From NCBI RefSeq assembly GCF_003945595.2, contig NW_024104378.1, positions 744,001 through 808,000 of the forward strand: a stretch of DNA of 64,000 bases, read 5' to 3'. This stretch comes from Pipra filicauda. Taxonomy: Eukaryota; Chordata; Aves; Passeriformes; Pipridae. This document shows positions 26,201 through 39,617 of this stretch, piece by piece (positions within the stretch are counted from its first letter, which is position 1; each line of letters opens with the position of its first letter). A model generated the notes under the pieces. The model did not search any database and had not been told where the DNA came from. It was given only the letters and a program-made list of their open reading frames with translations. Made by a program: the position numbers and the translations under genes.

Positions 26201-26561
26201 ACAGTCAAGGTATCTCATTAAATATCTTCCCCTGCAAGTGAGGGTGTCTTATGCTCTGCTAATGGCATGCCCTGAAAGACATGGATAGATAATGAAACAT
26301 AACCACTCGATTGCTTCAAGTCATGGGTGCTGCTGCACCCTACATCTCCTGAAAACCCTGTGTAGGCACCTATGCTGAGTTGTTATGCTCCTAATGGCCC
26401 CTGGATTTTTGAAAGCAAAATCCTTTCCCTGTGTACTAGCATATATGACAAGCAGTCTGAACTAATCCAGAACCACCTCCTGAGCACCTGCAGCTCCCTC
26501 TGATGACAGAAGAAAGAATACAAGCATAAAATTCTGACAAGACTCTCAAACCACAGCAGGT
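23291..26561. other. 3.3 kb unique DNA
   Basis: No gene was recognised. Apart from the ACTG microsatellite at 24501-24526, no repeat was seen. Open frames are all below 95 codons. Confidence 0.55.
24501..24526. repeat. (ACTG)n microsatellite, 6.5 units
   Basis: There are 26 bases of uninterrupted ACTG tetranucleotide repeat. Being perfect, it is a plausible length-polymorphic marker. Confidence 0.95.
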
Positions 26562-27250
26562 TTTATAGAATAACAGAATGCTTTGGATTGGAAGGGACTA
26601 TAAAGACCAATAAGTTCCCACCCCTCCATCATGGGCATAGATACCTTCCACTAGATCAGATTGCTCAAAGCCCATCCCACCTGGCCTTGAGCATTCTAGG
26701 GATGGGTCATCCAGAACTTCTCTGGACAATCTGTTCCAGTGCCTCACCAACCTTACAGTAAAGAATTCCTTCTTAATATCTAATATGAACATGCCCATTT
26801 CAGTTTAAAGCCATTCCCTGCTGTCCTATTACTACAGGTCCTTGTAAAAAGTCCCTCTTCAGCTTTCTTGTAGGCTCCTCCTGAGGTAGTGGAAGGTGCT
26901 ATAAGGTGTCCCCAGAGCTTTCTTTTCTCCAGGCTAAACAACTGCAGCTCTCTCAGACCCAGCTCTCTCAGGCTGTCTTCATAGGAGAGGTGCTCAAGCC
27001 CTCTGATCATCTTTGTGGCCCTTCTCTGGACCCACTCCAGCAGGTCGATGTCCTTCTTATTTTGGGGACCCCAGAATGAGTAAAGGAGGAGAATCACCCA
27101 ACATGCTGGTCATACTTTTTTTTGATGAATACAGGATATGGTTGAGTTTCTGGGCTGCAAGTGCACATTGTTGAGTCTTGTTGAGCTTCTCCTCAGGGCT
27201 GCTTTCAACCGAAGTCTTTGCCCAGCCTGTGTCTGTGCTTGTGTTTCAGC
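26562..27250 (-). mobile_element. CR1 LINE, 3' part
   Basis: The plus strand starts with 'tagaataacagaatgctttgg' (26567), then the reversed CR1 3' UTR and ORF2 C-terminus. Recognisable blocks are 'ccactagatcagattgctc' near 26648, 'gatgggtcatccagaac' near 26701, 'ctgttccagtgcctcacc' near 26731, 'ttctccaggctaaacaac' near 26924, 'cataggagaggtgctcaagcc' near 26980 and 'gagtttctgggctgcaagtgcac' near 27143. Similarity fades near 27250. Minus-strand remnants at 26598-26798 and 26780-27097 keep ORF2 C-terminal motifs (VQRRATKMI, FSLEKRKL, RHWNRLSREV) in two overlapping frames, so a frameshift separates them. Confidence 0.92.
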
Positions 27251-29017
27251 AGAGATTAATGGGCTCAGGTGATGAAAAGATAAGTGTATACCTTCCTCAG
27301 TTGGAAATAAATCTGAAGGAAATAAGGTTCTACAAAGATCGGAGAAATCACAGGTGGCAGAGATAACAGGAAAAAAAAGAAGAAAAATGTAATAAAATCT
27401 GAGATAATTTATCACTTACCAGTGAAGAGATTGAAACTTGCAGCAGAGAGAGAAAAATTCTTTTCTCCTTTATGCAGAAAGAAACCACAGACAAATCCTC
27501 CAGTGAGGGATTCCTTGGAGACCACCAGACCAGACTAAAAAATTCATTTCTGAAGTGCTCAATTCCCACCATTATGATGCCTAATGATAAGGACATTTGA
27601 CAACACAATCTTTTCTCAAGATTGTGTGTGTGAGATGGGAAAAGAAAATACCTATTCCTCTTTCTTTACTGCTGGAGTTTATGATGGAATAAAGTGTAGT
27701 AAGTGCTTACTGAATATTTTTTGCTCCCTGTTTTTAGAACTTTATTCCCCAATACCATTGTGTATAGAAAAAAATAAACTCTTTATGATCAATTCACTGA
27801 ATAGAAAAACTGTGAGAAGTGCCTAGTTTTTCTCTCAGTGCATACCTTTATATGTTGTGAATACTGGCATTTAAATGAATTAACATGTCAGATTGGCCTC
27901 CTCATCTGTGGCATCCCATGTGGACATCCTCAGTTATGCCTCCATCAGTTGCAAAATGTCTGTCCCTGCCCCTCCTGTTTATTACTTCATTCAACTTCAT
28001 TTACTTCCTTCAATTAATTCAATTCATATTATCTATTTGAATCTAGGGGATTTTGAGGTAGCTACCAATCCAACAGCCTTATACCAACTGTCAAGTACAG
28101 AGGGACAGGACTTTTCAGCCTCTGGCTGATTTCTAGCCAAGCAGTTGGAATTCATCCAGTTATTGTGGGCTTATCTTGGTCTCATCACCAAAGACAGAAA
28201 AAACCCCATTGACTCGTGTAAGAATGCAACGAGATCTATAACTGAGTCCAGTGTGGAGCAGAGTTTTCTCTCTGAGGAAGAGGAGAGCTGCACAGTTGCT
28301 GAAGCCTTCCCCCAGAATCGCCAGGAGCGCTCCAGAGGGACAGAAGGAACAGAACTTTCTAGTGCATGTCTGTTCTCTCACGCAATGTGTCAAGAAGAGT
28401 TATCTGCCAGCAGCTCCACTGACTCTTGACGATGAAATTATTTAATTCACAAGGCATTTGGTACAGGCCCTGCAACAACAACAAAATGGCATGCATTCAG
28501 ATATGTAAATTTAATTACTTGATTTTGCACACAGAATTTCAGTCATTAGAGGAAGAGATAATGACTTGCAATATGTTTTTGAGAAGAAACACACAATGAT
28601 AATCTTATTTACTTTACACTTTAATTTCCTAATGTGAACATGTGCATGTAGGACTTGTTTGTGTAAATGTCAGTTATCAAAGAAATGTCAGACTATGATT
28701 AATTTAATATTGCTGCCCCTTAGGCTCTAGCAGATGGACAAAGTTCAGGAACTAGCCGGGTTGTCTGCATTAAGAAGAGAAATCTGTGATGTGCATAAGG
28801 TAGATTCTTGCTGCAATGTTGCTTACATACATACAGACATGCAGACACACATATACACGTATGTGGAAAGTAGAAAGAATAGGAAAACATGAAAAAAAAA
28901 GTTCAAGAATTATTCTGTTCAAATGATTCTTTTCTTTCCAGAATAAAATATTCTATTTAGCAATCACTTTGAGCTGATTTGCATTGTCTGACTGACCAGG
29001 AACATATTATTTTAAGT

Positions 29018-29037
29018 CATGATTCTATGATTCTGTG
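29018..29037 (+). mobile_element. CR1 tail-only stub
   Basis: 'attctatgattctgtg' is two adjacent CR1 terminal octamers with no recognisable CR1 body before them. It may be a severely truncated insertion or the only readable part of a decayed one. Confidence 0.4.
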
Positions 29038-29710
29038 TAACATTATATAATTAATTTCTCTGTTTTGATGCACTGTGTCATGGGAGCTACACTTTCAGAG
29101 CTCTGTTTCTTGAAAGAACTACAAGTCCCATAACAAATATAGTCCATAACAAGTCCATTCCTTGATGGAGCAGTGTGGTAATTCCTAGTAGACGTACATT
29201 GGAGCTGCAAAGGCGCTATCCCATCTCAGGTACTCCAGCACCCTGGAGAGGGCCAGTTCCTGCATCCCAGGATATACCACCCACAAGAGGGAAACACTAT
29301 CTCTTGCAGGATTACCAGAAGCGCTGTGTCCAGCCAGCAGAGTATCATACATGGCAATGAGTAGCAGACATAGGCGTATCAATGTTGTGTCTTAATTATA
29401 AAGTCCAAAACGAAATTACTTTATGATGGCTCTTTAAAATAGCTTTCAGGAAAGTGTCTCTCCTGAACATGCCATCATGCAGTACTTTTATCCCATTGGG
29501 ACAAAAGTAAATCAGATTAAAGTAAATGTACCAATATAGGAATTCCCTGGGAAACAAAATACCTTCTTTTTTTTTTTCTGTTGGAAGGACTAAAATTTTT
29601 GTTCTCCCTGCTCCTCTAAACAGAAACTATTTCTTTCATTTTGAAATGGGACACTCTGGGGGCTGCTGCACCCAGGAGGCACTGGAGAAAGCAATGTGAC
29701 TGCTCCGTCA

Positions 29711-29742
29711 CTTGAGCCTGGGGCCAAGTCCTTGAGCCTGGG
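29711..29742. repeat. 12-bp direct repeat, 20-bp period
   Basis: 'cttgagcctggg' occurs at 29711-29722 and again exactly at 29731-29742, inside a locally GC-rich stretch. Confidence 0.85.
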
Positions 29743-29905
29743 TTGCCATTGTCAAAGACGATAGCTGCCACTTCCTTTTAATCCATGCAGGGGTAGGAGC
29801 CCTCCTTGCTTCAGCTGTCACACAAGGGTTAGAGCCATCGCTCAGCAGGCTCAAGGTCAGCTTGTCCCTCTGTTCTGGGGTGCTGCAAAAAGATTGGCTG
29901 CTGCT

Positions 29906-29941
29906 ATTTTGAAGCCAGATGACATTTTGAAGCTAGGTGGC
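29906..29941. repeat. 18-bp tandem duplication
   Basis: 'attttgaagccagatgac' (29906-29923) is followed directly by a second unit (29924-29941) differing by a few transitions. Confidence 0.85.
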
Positions 29942-32900
29942 ATTTGGGCCCTTTTGTAGGTCTAATATTGGAGTTTCCTCACATGTACAGAAACTGCAAA
30001 TCATCTTGTCCTCCCTGGGATTTGTTCTCATGCTGGCTGCAGTTATTCAGGATGAAGTAAGAATACATCATTTTTTCCATCTCAGGAAGTCACAATATTG
30101 TGCTGAGAGCAGCAGAAAATCCCCTTCAGAATAACAACATAAAATCTTATTAATGGCTTCTAAAATGTTGTGGTGCAGCCTGCCCTCATTTCCTTTTTTG
30201 TGACTGCTACAAACATCTGTACAGCTCTGTAGCGGAGCAGAGACATAAACTAAACCACTGCTTCAAAAAGTTCTAAAATGTCTGTCTTGTTTCAACTCAC
30301 AATCAGACTTTAAAAATCCTTTTAGTGATCCAATTTATGGCTTTTTCTTTCAAGTTATTGGTCTTGTATGAAAGCACCCTGTGTACCCACTGTCCATGAC
30401 TGGAGAGAGAATGGAGACGCAGGGCACGAACTGACACACAACAAGCCTACCCCAGCCAGCCATCCTTGACCCAGCAGCTTGTCCTTCCAGCAGACCTCCT
30501 TAAACGGATGGGATCTTCCTTGCAATGAATCGTGAGGTAAAAAATACAGCCTTTGGAGTACACAGGTTTGTTAGCAGCTCCCATCAAGTGCTATAGTTAG
30601 ACAAATGTCCTTGGCAGAAATGTGTCCTTAACACTGCGTATGTGATATACGTACAAGGTTGTGTCATCTCTTTTGTTGCAAAAGACAGACATAACACTAA
30701 CGACTTTGGTGGAGCATCTCCAGAAGTACCTCACAATCATGGATGCTGGTCCATTGCTGCATGTCTGTATATCCTTCTTGCTGTGGGGTGGTCCCAGCAG
30801 TGTTCTGGTACTCTACAGCTAATAGGACTGACAGGACAAGACTGGCCCAGACTTGTAGGATTTGAAAGTCATGTCTTCTGAGGAACACATGAGAAGAACA
30901 GACTGTTTGTTCGCTTCAGTCTCTTCCTTAAAGCTGTGCTCCAGAATGTGGAGGCTGGAAAATTGCCTAAGGTAAAAGAAATCTGCGTCAGCTGTCAGCT
31001 GTTGAACTCCTTGTTCAGAGACACAGGGCCAAAATCTGCAGGAACTCGTGATGCAGAGCAAGTCATACAGACAGAAATCCACTGATGGTGAAGTGGGCCA
31101 GGGTGTCTGAGCAGAGATCAGCCAGAGAAAGGGTGGCGTAGGCTGTTTTGCACTACTTTTGTCTGTAAATGCCATGATAAGGAACAGAGAATTAGCAAGT
31201 AGTCCCATGAGTTTCCTCCAGGCCTCTCAGGACTGAAGTCTTGCATGGCATACCAGAAAGTGCTGGTCCTGGCTTATGGCACACCTCCTTCGGCCTATCC
31301 TTCACAAGTAGGTACGCCCACGCCATCCTGCAGCACTGTGTTGTGTCTCCACTTCTGTCTGGCAGTGGCAATAGCTCACTGCGAGGTTCGCTTACAGCCA
31401 GTTTGGGTACTACAGACAGAGGATCAAAAGTCAGCACACCTAAGTCTGCTTAATCTCCCTGCAGTTCCTTCAACTGTGTTTTGCACAGGCAGTTCCTGGG
31501 CATTGGTATGGTGGAATGTCCTCAGTCCCTGGTTATATAGCAAGGGCCACAGTCTCAGATGGCAGCTCCCACAAGTGTCAGTGGACTGAATTCCAAGTGC
31601 CGTAACATACGGACTTAACGCACTAAGGTGTACTTCACCTCAGGCCTGCTACTCTGGCAATCGTTTCATACAGCCCCCCATATCACCTACACTGACAATT
31701 TCGGTCTCTTCACTGCACGCACACTCCCTCCTCCACTTCAGTTTCTGTTGCTTCTTCTCATTCTGTCATTCAAGGACAAGTTTTAAGAAATAATATTTCA
31801 GCATAATCTTTGTCTCCTTCTCACCCGTACAAGACATAGGATGGGTCCTAGTCTTGCTGTTCAGGTTTGCATTCTTTGGGGTCCTTTTGTCAAATTTTAA
31901 GAAATCTTTGAATTAAAGCTTTTAAAAGGAAGTTTAAATCAAATAAAGAATGTACTGAATCTTCATTCTATCTTCTTTATTCTCAGTGTGTATAACATAT
32001 TGCTATGCAAGTACACAGACAGCTTACACATCATGAAGTCAGTGAAATACAAATTTAACAAACCTCTGGAAGGGAATTACTCCTGCATGCTAATTAGTAA
32101 TGAAGATTAATGCAAGAAGCACAGTTTAAATGCACAAGTTTATAGGACCTAGACTTTTCCCCAGTTCTTCTGGAATTCAGGTACTTGTTCACATTTCTGC
32201 AGAAATAGCCCTGTTTTATTTGATGAAACTGTCTTTGGGCTTTGGATTAAATACACACACATTAAAACTAGAAACTGAATCCCTGGCATGAAAAATACCC
32301 ACACTAGGTTTTTATACCACTCTGTCAATGAAGACAGGCAGAATTTGAAGCTGTTTTTTTGTATGTTTGTTTTAATTTTTTTGTTTTGTCTGACCTTAAA
32401 GAACAATTATTCACAATTCTTTTGGAATAAACAAAAAGTCAGCAGCAATTCAATATATTTAGCACTCTATCAGATTGGAGAATTACTTCCTTTAACTACT
32501 GTAGGAGGAAAAAACACATGCTTCAGCCCACATTTGTCACCTGGTTAATGACTTAGACTTTCTGCCTAGGCAAGGTGATCTTAAGTCTGTGGAAAAATGA
32601 TATTCTATGGTTAACATAACTCATGAAGGAGGGATCTGCCTCTTCCATGGGCCCCAAAACAACAGGAAACAATGGCTCCATCATGACAGGTCACCACAGC
32701 CCTCTGGCATGAAGGAGAAGAAAGAGGCATGAAGAAATGTCCCATTTTCCTCTAGGCAAGTTCCACGACTGGACTGTTGGCATCTGTCTACCATGCTTAA
32801 AGAGGGGTCTCCTTATCCCTTTCTGTAGCTAGGGACAAGAGCCTAATGTAATTTATAACCTTTCCTCTAAGTGGATTTAAATCCTTTTTAGAGGACTCAG

Positions 32901-34410
32901 AAGTTTTAAGTTCTCAGATTTAAATCTTTGGGCAGGAATGGGAAGAAAATAGGTCTTCACTGCCTTGGGGAGGCCATAAGAGAAAGCAGTGTTATTTTCC
33001 TTTTTAAATTAATTTTCTGTTCATTTTTCAAAGGGAAATAACTGACTTCAATAAAGATTTCTGCTAAAAATTTCTCAATGCTTAATAAAACACTACAGAA
33101 GAGACTATTTACAGGAAGTAAATTTCATGAAATTATCTGTGTGTTTCCATTTTGTGGGATTTCAAAACAGAATATTTATTTTTACATTTCCCAAGACTTT
33201 ATTAAAATTCATAATGTTTTCTAGCTTGTTGCAGACACTTTTAAAAATCTTTCATTTACTGCAAGGTAATTTTATCTGGGAAGTGAATATCAATATTGGG
33301 ATTCTGTTAAATGTTTTGGTTAAAATATTCTCAAGGAAAAAGACAGGAAGAAAATAAAGTTGAGTAAAAGATCACAAGGTAATAATTTCTGTAAATAAAA
33401 TGTATTTCCAAGTGATTTCTTTTAACAGTAGCAATATCAGCAGACTTTTGACCTTGTCTATTCACAATCAAATTAATGCATCTGAAACAGAATTAGCTAA
33501 ATTACATTAGGTTGAAAAACAGCAATCAGAAGTTTATGCCAAATTAACTAAAACTGATTTTCACTATAAAACTCAATTGAAATAATTGTACTATTTACTG
33601 TCTAAATAGTTCAAGAAGTCAGGAAATATTTGCATTGTAACTGTACTATTTTCTCCATTTTTTTCCCTTTTGCGCAAAGGAAAAAACTCAGATTTTAGAA
33701 ACACTGGCAGCAATAGCAGGGCTGTCGTAAAATTAGTCAAGAGAGGAAGAGATCATGTTCTGTTTTGTAAATGCAATGTTATCTCTCTTAAAGACCCCCC
33801 TGTGTAGACTTGGTGAGGAGAGTGGGTCAAGGATATTGGAGCAGAAGGGTGCTACGTGTCGTTATGTCTATACACACAACCTTACCGCAAAGTTGAACTC
33901 CAGCTATGTCAAACAGCAAGGCTAGCATCCAATCTTGCCTGGTGGTCTCCATGATGATATTTCTGCAGTGATAAACGGTTGCCTATCTAACCGTATGAGT
34001 CAGATATTAGACCACAGAGATCTTTATCAGCTGTGGTTTTATTCAGTTTCTATATTGAAATTAAAAAAAAAAAATCCATATTGGCAAAACCTGCAGCTAC
34101 AGCACCTTTCCTCTGGGGCTTTGGCATGGTAAGAGTGGGAAGGGATGATGTTTACTCCGTAAAGGTACAGATCACATGAGATAAGGGATTATATTCCTGC
34201 TGATACCTGACAGATGCTCTCACAGCCTCTAGCAGCTGTACTACCTGCCTGAAATTTGCTGCTTGAATTGATCTCATAAGCAAAGCAGAGCTATTTTCTG
34301 GAAACAATGCAGTGCTTTCTAGATTAAGAGCAAAAAAAAGAAAGTTATCTGTGTATCTTTTGCATGGGAGAATAGACCCATCACAGCCACCTCCTGCATA
34401 TAAATTGTTG

Positions 34411-34436
34411 GCAGGCTGGGCCACCTGCCAGCCTGC
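34411..34436. repeat. GC-rich 9-bp inverted repeat
   Basis: The arms 'gcaggctgg' (34411-34419) and 'ccagcctgc' (34428-34436) pair perfectly around an 8-base loop. They lie in a locally GC-richer patch of an AT-rich region. Confidence 0.85.
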
Positions 34437-36342
34437 ACACCAGGAGGGGCAGGTAGAATGTGTCACACAACACTGTCCAACTTGTATCTGCTTTACTTCA
34501 GAGTCTGTTCTGTTTCATCTTAATTCCTTGTTATCCTTCACAAGTAGTTTTGGCTCTGTCTGTACATGCACTTAAATATAGAAATCTGAGATTCTTTGAA
34601 AGATTGATTTTAAAATTACAGAGACTTTTTCACTAACAGAAGATGAGTTATTTAGTCAGGGGGAGCAGATGCTTGTAATTTAGGCAGAACATAAATGGAG
34701 AAATGTTTTTGAATATGACCCTTAGATTACATTGCTTGGTGTATTTGTGTTTCAGTTTCTATTTCCCCTTTGAGTAACAAAGCTAATGTCCTGATTTTGC
34801 TCCAATGAGGGGTTTGCTGATGATTTTACTAGATGCATTCACTGAATGATAGGTCAAAGTCCTTTAAGTTTGGATTTGCGTTTTCTAGGTCAAAAAAACT
34901 TGTTGCTCAAAGAGTTTCTTACATAGCCTGAAGGACATCTGTGTTAAAGCTTGTGACAGGTGAACCACAGTCATGATTAAGTAGCCACAGAGAGAGAAGT
35001 TAAAGCATTGAGTAAGAGTTTGAAAACTATCCTTACGAAAAAACCACTTTGGTTGATTAGTGCACTTGCTGGAGTCTTTGAGAGACTCATGAAGAAATTG
35101 CAAGCCATAACACTTGTTTGACTTAAGGGTCTCTGCTTGTACATTATATGGTGAAAGGTCTTATATCACAAATAACACCTTCCGCTCCTACTGTTCCATA
35201 CAAAGGTCCAGAGCAGGAGTAATGGGAATATCAGTCCATAAGCTTCTCCAGCCAGCATGTCAGTCTCAACAGTGTTGAGGTAGGTGAGCACACAGCATGG
35301 GAAGATGGAGCTGGATAGGACTGTTCAAAATCTTGCTCTCCTTTGCTGTTTATGGGAGGTGCTGGACTGAGACAGCCGTATATCATGCTGGCTCCATAAT
35401 CTAGAAGGTAGCAGTGGGATTTCACATTTGACACCCCTCAGGGCTGTGTCCTGAGCTGTATACACATCACTGCTGCTCCTACTGCTGCTTTTAGCTCCAA
35501 GATGACAAGGGAAACTAAAACCTGACCTTCAGGTGAAAAAAATGAAACATTTCAGCAAAAGATTCTGCATGAAAGCCACAAAAATGAGCCTATGACCTCT
35601 TGCTAGAAGGTATTATATTTTAAAGAATAGTTACATTTATTCCCTAAGGCCTTCTGTGTTTTGCTCCCTCAGAGAATGAGTGTCTTGAGGTTGTATTTAG
35701 TTTGAAACATTTATCTCATGATTAAACTGATTTCGTCTGCTGTCACTCATAATGCAAACAACATTTTTGTTTTTAGGGAAGTTGTGATTGGGCAGAATGT
35801 CCTCTTCTTTCATCTTACAACCTATGTTAGCGAAAGATTATTTTCTGGAAGCTTTTTTTGATTGAAAAAGAGAAGAGCAAATTAAACCCCACATAAATGC
35901 TATGACTCATGGAAAACAAATAAAGGTATCTCTTTATGGGATGTCAATTCTGGCCTCAGGTTACAAAAGTTATTGCTAATTTTTATTAAACCTGCATGCG
36001 TGGCCGCCGTCATGGTTGAGTTATAACAGCAAAAATGTAAACAAGAAGGTCTATCTTGCAAATACTGTAGCGTAGGCCTTGTGACCCATCTGTGCCTTCC
36101 TGCCAAGAACCTGCTTCATGTCTTTGCTAGATACTCATCTCACAGGAAGGAAGCTTTCTTCTCTATAACTAGCAACAAGATTAAATGTAATATAAATACC
36201 TCTTTATGTCTTAATTGTCATAGGAAAAGGGAAATCACAGGCACTGCATTAGTGCAGTTAAAATAGAATGACCTAGAAAATTGTTTCCTTTTTCTGCTGA
36301 CTTTTTCTCTTTTCACACTTTATGTTGTCTCTGTTGTAGTAT

Positions 36343-36362
36343 CATAGAATCACAGATCACCC
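36343..36362 (-). mobile_element. CR1 tail-only stub
   Basis: 'atcatagaatcacaga' is the reversed CR1 terminal octamer pair, not followed by a recognisable CR1 body. This is a weak call on length alone. Confidence 0.35.
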
Positions 36363-38188
36363 ATCTACCTACCACCAAGATGTTTAAAATCTAAGACAAA
36401 GAACCCTGTATCTAATTCTCTCTGCCAAATAACATCAGACAATGCCCAGACCCTCTTTTTAACTGCAAATACACTGGAGACAAATACTGACAGTAGTGGT
36501 GTAAATACAGAAGACAAAAAGTCACAGCCTCCAAAACTGTGCCTGTAAGGGTTTATTTTTAGCAGGTATATGTGGCAGTCTTACAATTCCATTCATTTAA
36601 GACATCCCAACTGAGCTTCTGACTGCAGCACGATCTTAACTGCCAGCAAGCCTTTCGATACCTATGTGGGGGAGAGACTAAAATTCAGTGTCTGCACCTT
36701 GAACTACATTCAGCCGCCAAACACAGGTGAGATTAATCTGGCCCCACAAATCAGGTGATTTTTTTTTCCCTTTTGTGACCTCATTAGGTAATAATGTAAA
36801 GCTGAAATGTGTTTCTTCTATCTTTTCTTCAGCTTATGGCACATTTTCCATCCTAATAGCATTTCTTAAAACAGAGTGGGTTTATGTTTCTCTGTATCAG
36901 TAATACTTATATTATACCTTAAAACTCAGAAGAAGGAGGTGTCTTTCTTACATGTTTGAAACGTAGATTGTATTTATTCCAAGTCCCTTTTGAGCAAAGA
37001 AGGGCAGAAAGTAGTACCACAGACTCCAACATATGTGTTGCTATGTATGAATACTTGGATATGATGTTAATGTAGTCTGTAGTAGGTTATTAAAAACAAG
37101 GTCAGAGTTGTGTCTTCTAAATTCTTCCTCTGAATGTTAGGTACATTGTCTGCATCAGTTCCAATCTGGGGTTTATCCCTGTTGAAAAGTGGTGTCTAAG
37201 ACAAATGGACAGGTTCTTGCCAGCAGGAATAATCACCTTTGACTACAGCAGGGGTGTAGATACTAGACTGAACTAGATATCTCATTTCTAGGTAAGTGAG
37301 CTGGACCTCACAGTAGGTATCTTCAGCTGTGATCAGTGAGAGGAATCAGCATTGGACTCAAGCTGTGCAGAAGTCCAGCTGTGTTGTTTTTGCAAATGGT
37401 TGTCCTTAGAAGATGTGTTTGACTTGAGAGGGAGAGTGATTTCACATATCATTAAAATCAAATTCTGCCCAGTTGTGCTATCAATAGAACACAGCAAAGC
37501 AAAGCATAAATAACCCTTCAGATGGATTTGAGTGCCTTGCACATTCTTTACACTCAGTATTCTGTCAGCAAGAATTTGTCCATTAGAGCACACTGAGACA
37601 ATTGCGTGTTTATATTTATAGAATTGCAGGACAGCTGAAGTAAACTGATTGGATTGGATTGTAAATATATGTCAAAGCCTTCTAGAGAAATCCTGAACTT
37701 TACACTTGAAAATAACTAAATTTTGAGTATTGAAGTTCTATGTTTGAGGTTGCCTGGAAAACAAATTTGGAGTTCTAATTAAGACTGCTGAAAAACAGAG
37801 TAATATTCAGTAATAATATTAGCAGAAAGAAAATTGGTTTTAAAAGATGTTGACAAATTAGTAGATAAGGCAAAGATTACTCCTGATGCAAAGGAACAAA
37901 ACATGCAGTACATCTGTTACTTTAAAGTTGCAGGAAAAAAAAAAGAAGGGAAGACATATCAAAAGACAAAAGTAATTACCTGAGAAAAGCAAGACTCATT
38001 ACTGTATCAAAGCCCACCACTGCATCGTATTCTAATTAAAGAGCATTCTTTACTTTGCACACTTTCTTAAATTGACAAATGTAAGATTATTTTCAGTATA
38101 ATACAGTTATGAAAAGGGGGTTGAATCAATATGCTACAATAATTGCCATTAGTAATCTGTCCTTAACGCTAGATGTAAATACAAAGTT

Positions 38189-38210
38189 GAGTATGACTCA
38201 AGTCATACTC
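38189..38210. repeat. 10-bp perfect inverted repeat, 2-base centre
   Basis: 'gagtatgact' (38189-38198) and 'agtcatactc' (38201-38210) are exact reverse complements flanking 'ca'. The near-palindrome could be a dimer-type protein-binding dyad, but no known site is recognised. Confidence 0.9.
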
Positions 38211-39059
38211 TGCTTCAGCTATACCACAAATACTGCATCACTATATGACAAAGAACAACATTAAAATAGGAAAACCTTTAAAACTTTAAATCAAATGTTG
38301 AAATTCTGAAATGAAAATACACTAAAAAAATTGTCCATAAATTCAAATTGAAAATTGCTAAATATGAGAATGAAAGTATCATTTGTGAAAAAGGATTTTC
38401 TTTGACCAACTGGAGATGAATAATAACGATTTAGAAATTTCTTTTATTTACTAATGCAATTTCTAATTATCCAAATACATTACAGAAACAAATTTAGATC
38501 AAAGGTCAATTTTTTTCTTCCTTTGACATTTTAAATTAACAAGAGTAAAGGCGTCTTAAACTGCATACTCCTGTTTCTGCTCTCTGGCTGGGCATAGCAG
38601 TCATGCTTGGTAGAGGAGGACTCTCTATTTTGGCAGAGAGGGATGATGGGAGGGAAAAAAGACAAATACAACTCTCCGGAGGTGTTTGCGCACAGTTTTG
38701 TCCCTTTCTCCTTATGACCATTGTAACTCCACTGAACCCAGAAATTTCCTAGCCTTAGGCTGATTGAGAATTCAAAATTCATACAAATCAACAATAGCAA
38801 GGGTAAAATGAACAAGAATAAGTTACCAGTTTTTACTAATAGAAGAACACATTGTTATCAAAGCACCCTGCTGACTGCTTGAGCCATTAGCATTAACAAC
38901 CCAGTCTCTCAAAGGAGGGAAAGAGTGTGCAGATGAGTCTGTGGGATATGGCCTCCTCCCAGCCTTATTTACTTCTTTTTAGAATCATAGAATCAACTGG
39001 GTTGGAAAAGACCTCCAAGATCATCAAGTCCAACCCTTGATCCAACACCACCGTGGTTA

Positions 39060-39617
39060 CTAGACCATGGCACTAAGTGCCACATCCAGTCTCATCTTGA
39101 AAACCTCCAGGGACGGTGAATCTACCACCTCCCTGGGTAGCCCATTCCAATGTCTGATTACTCTCTCTGTAAAAAATTTCTTCCTAGTATTCAATCTAAA
39201 CTTCCCCTGGTACAGCCTGAGACCATGCCCTGTTGTCCTACTGCTGGCTGCCTGGGAGAAGAGACAAATCCCCACCTGGCTACGACCTCCTTTCAGGGAG
39301 TTGTAGAGAGTGATGAGGTCTCCCCTGAGACTCCTCTTTTCCAGGCTAAACAACCCCAGCTCCCTCAGCCTCTCCTCATAAGACTTGTGTTTGAGTCCCT
39401 TCACCAGCCTCATTGCTCTTCTCTGGACCTGCTCCAGCACCTCAATATCCTTCCTGAACTGAGGGGCCCAGAACTGGACACAGTACTCCAGGTGTGGCCT
39501 CATCAGCACAGAGTACAGGGGAAGAATCACTTCCCTGGACCTGCTGGCCACACTGTTCCTGATACAGGCCAGGATGCCATTGGCTTTCTTGGCTACCTGG
39601 GCACACTGCTGGCTCAT
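39060..39617 (-). pseudogene. CR1 ORF2 C-terminal remnant, 185 codons still open
   Basis: The minus-strand frame reads as the C-terminal region of CR1 ORF2 from the '[16 protein letters not shown]' block onward. It includes '[19 protein letters not shown]', '[14 protein letters not shown]', '[16 protein letters not shown]', '[11 protein letters not shown]', '[20 protein letters not shown]' and '[11 protein letters not shown]', ending at a stop near the 3' UTR. The region follows the polymerase domain in non-LTR retrotransposons. The start methionine is internal to the original protein, so this is a fragment and not a gene. Its openness reflects limited decay rather than demonstrated selection. 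Confidence 0.9.

Larger units (their letters stand above)
27251..38980. other. 11.7 kb of largely unique DNA
   Basis: This is the longest stretch without a sizeable recognised repeat. It contains only two tail-sized CR1 stubs (29018-29037 plus, 36343-36362 minus), short duplications at 29711-29742 and 29906-29941, and inverted repeats at 34411-34436 and 38189-38210. No exon was recognised. The longest frames (129 codons at 30819-31208 minus, 114 codons at 31245-31589 plus) overlap frames on the other strand and show no domain. Confidence 0.5.
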
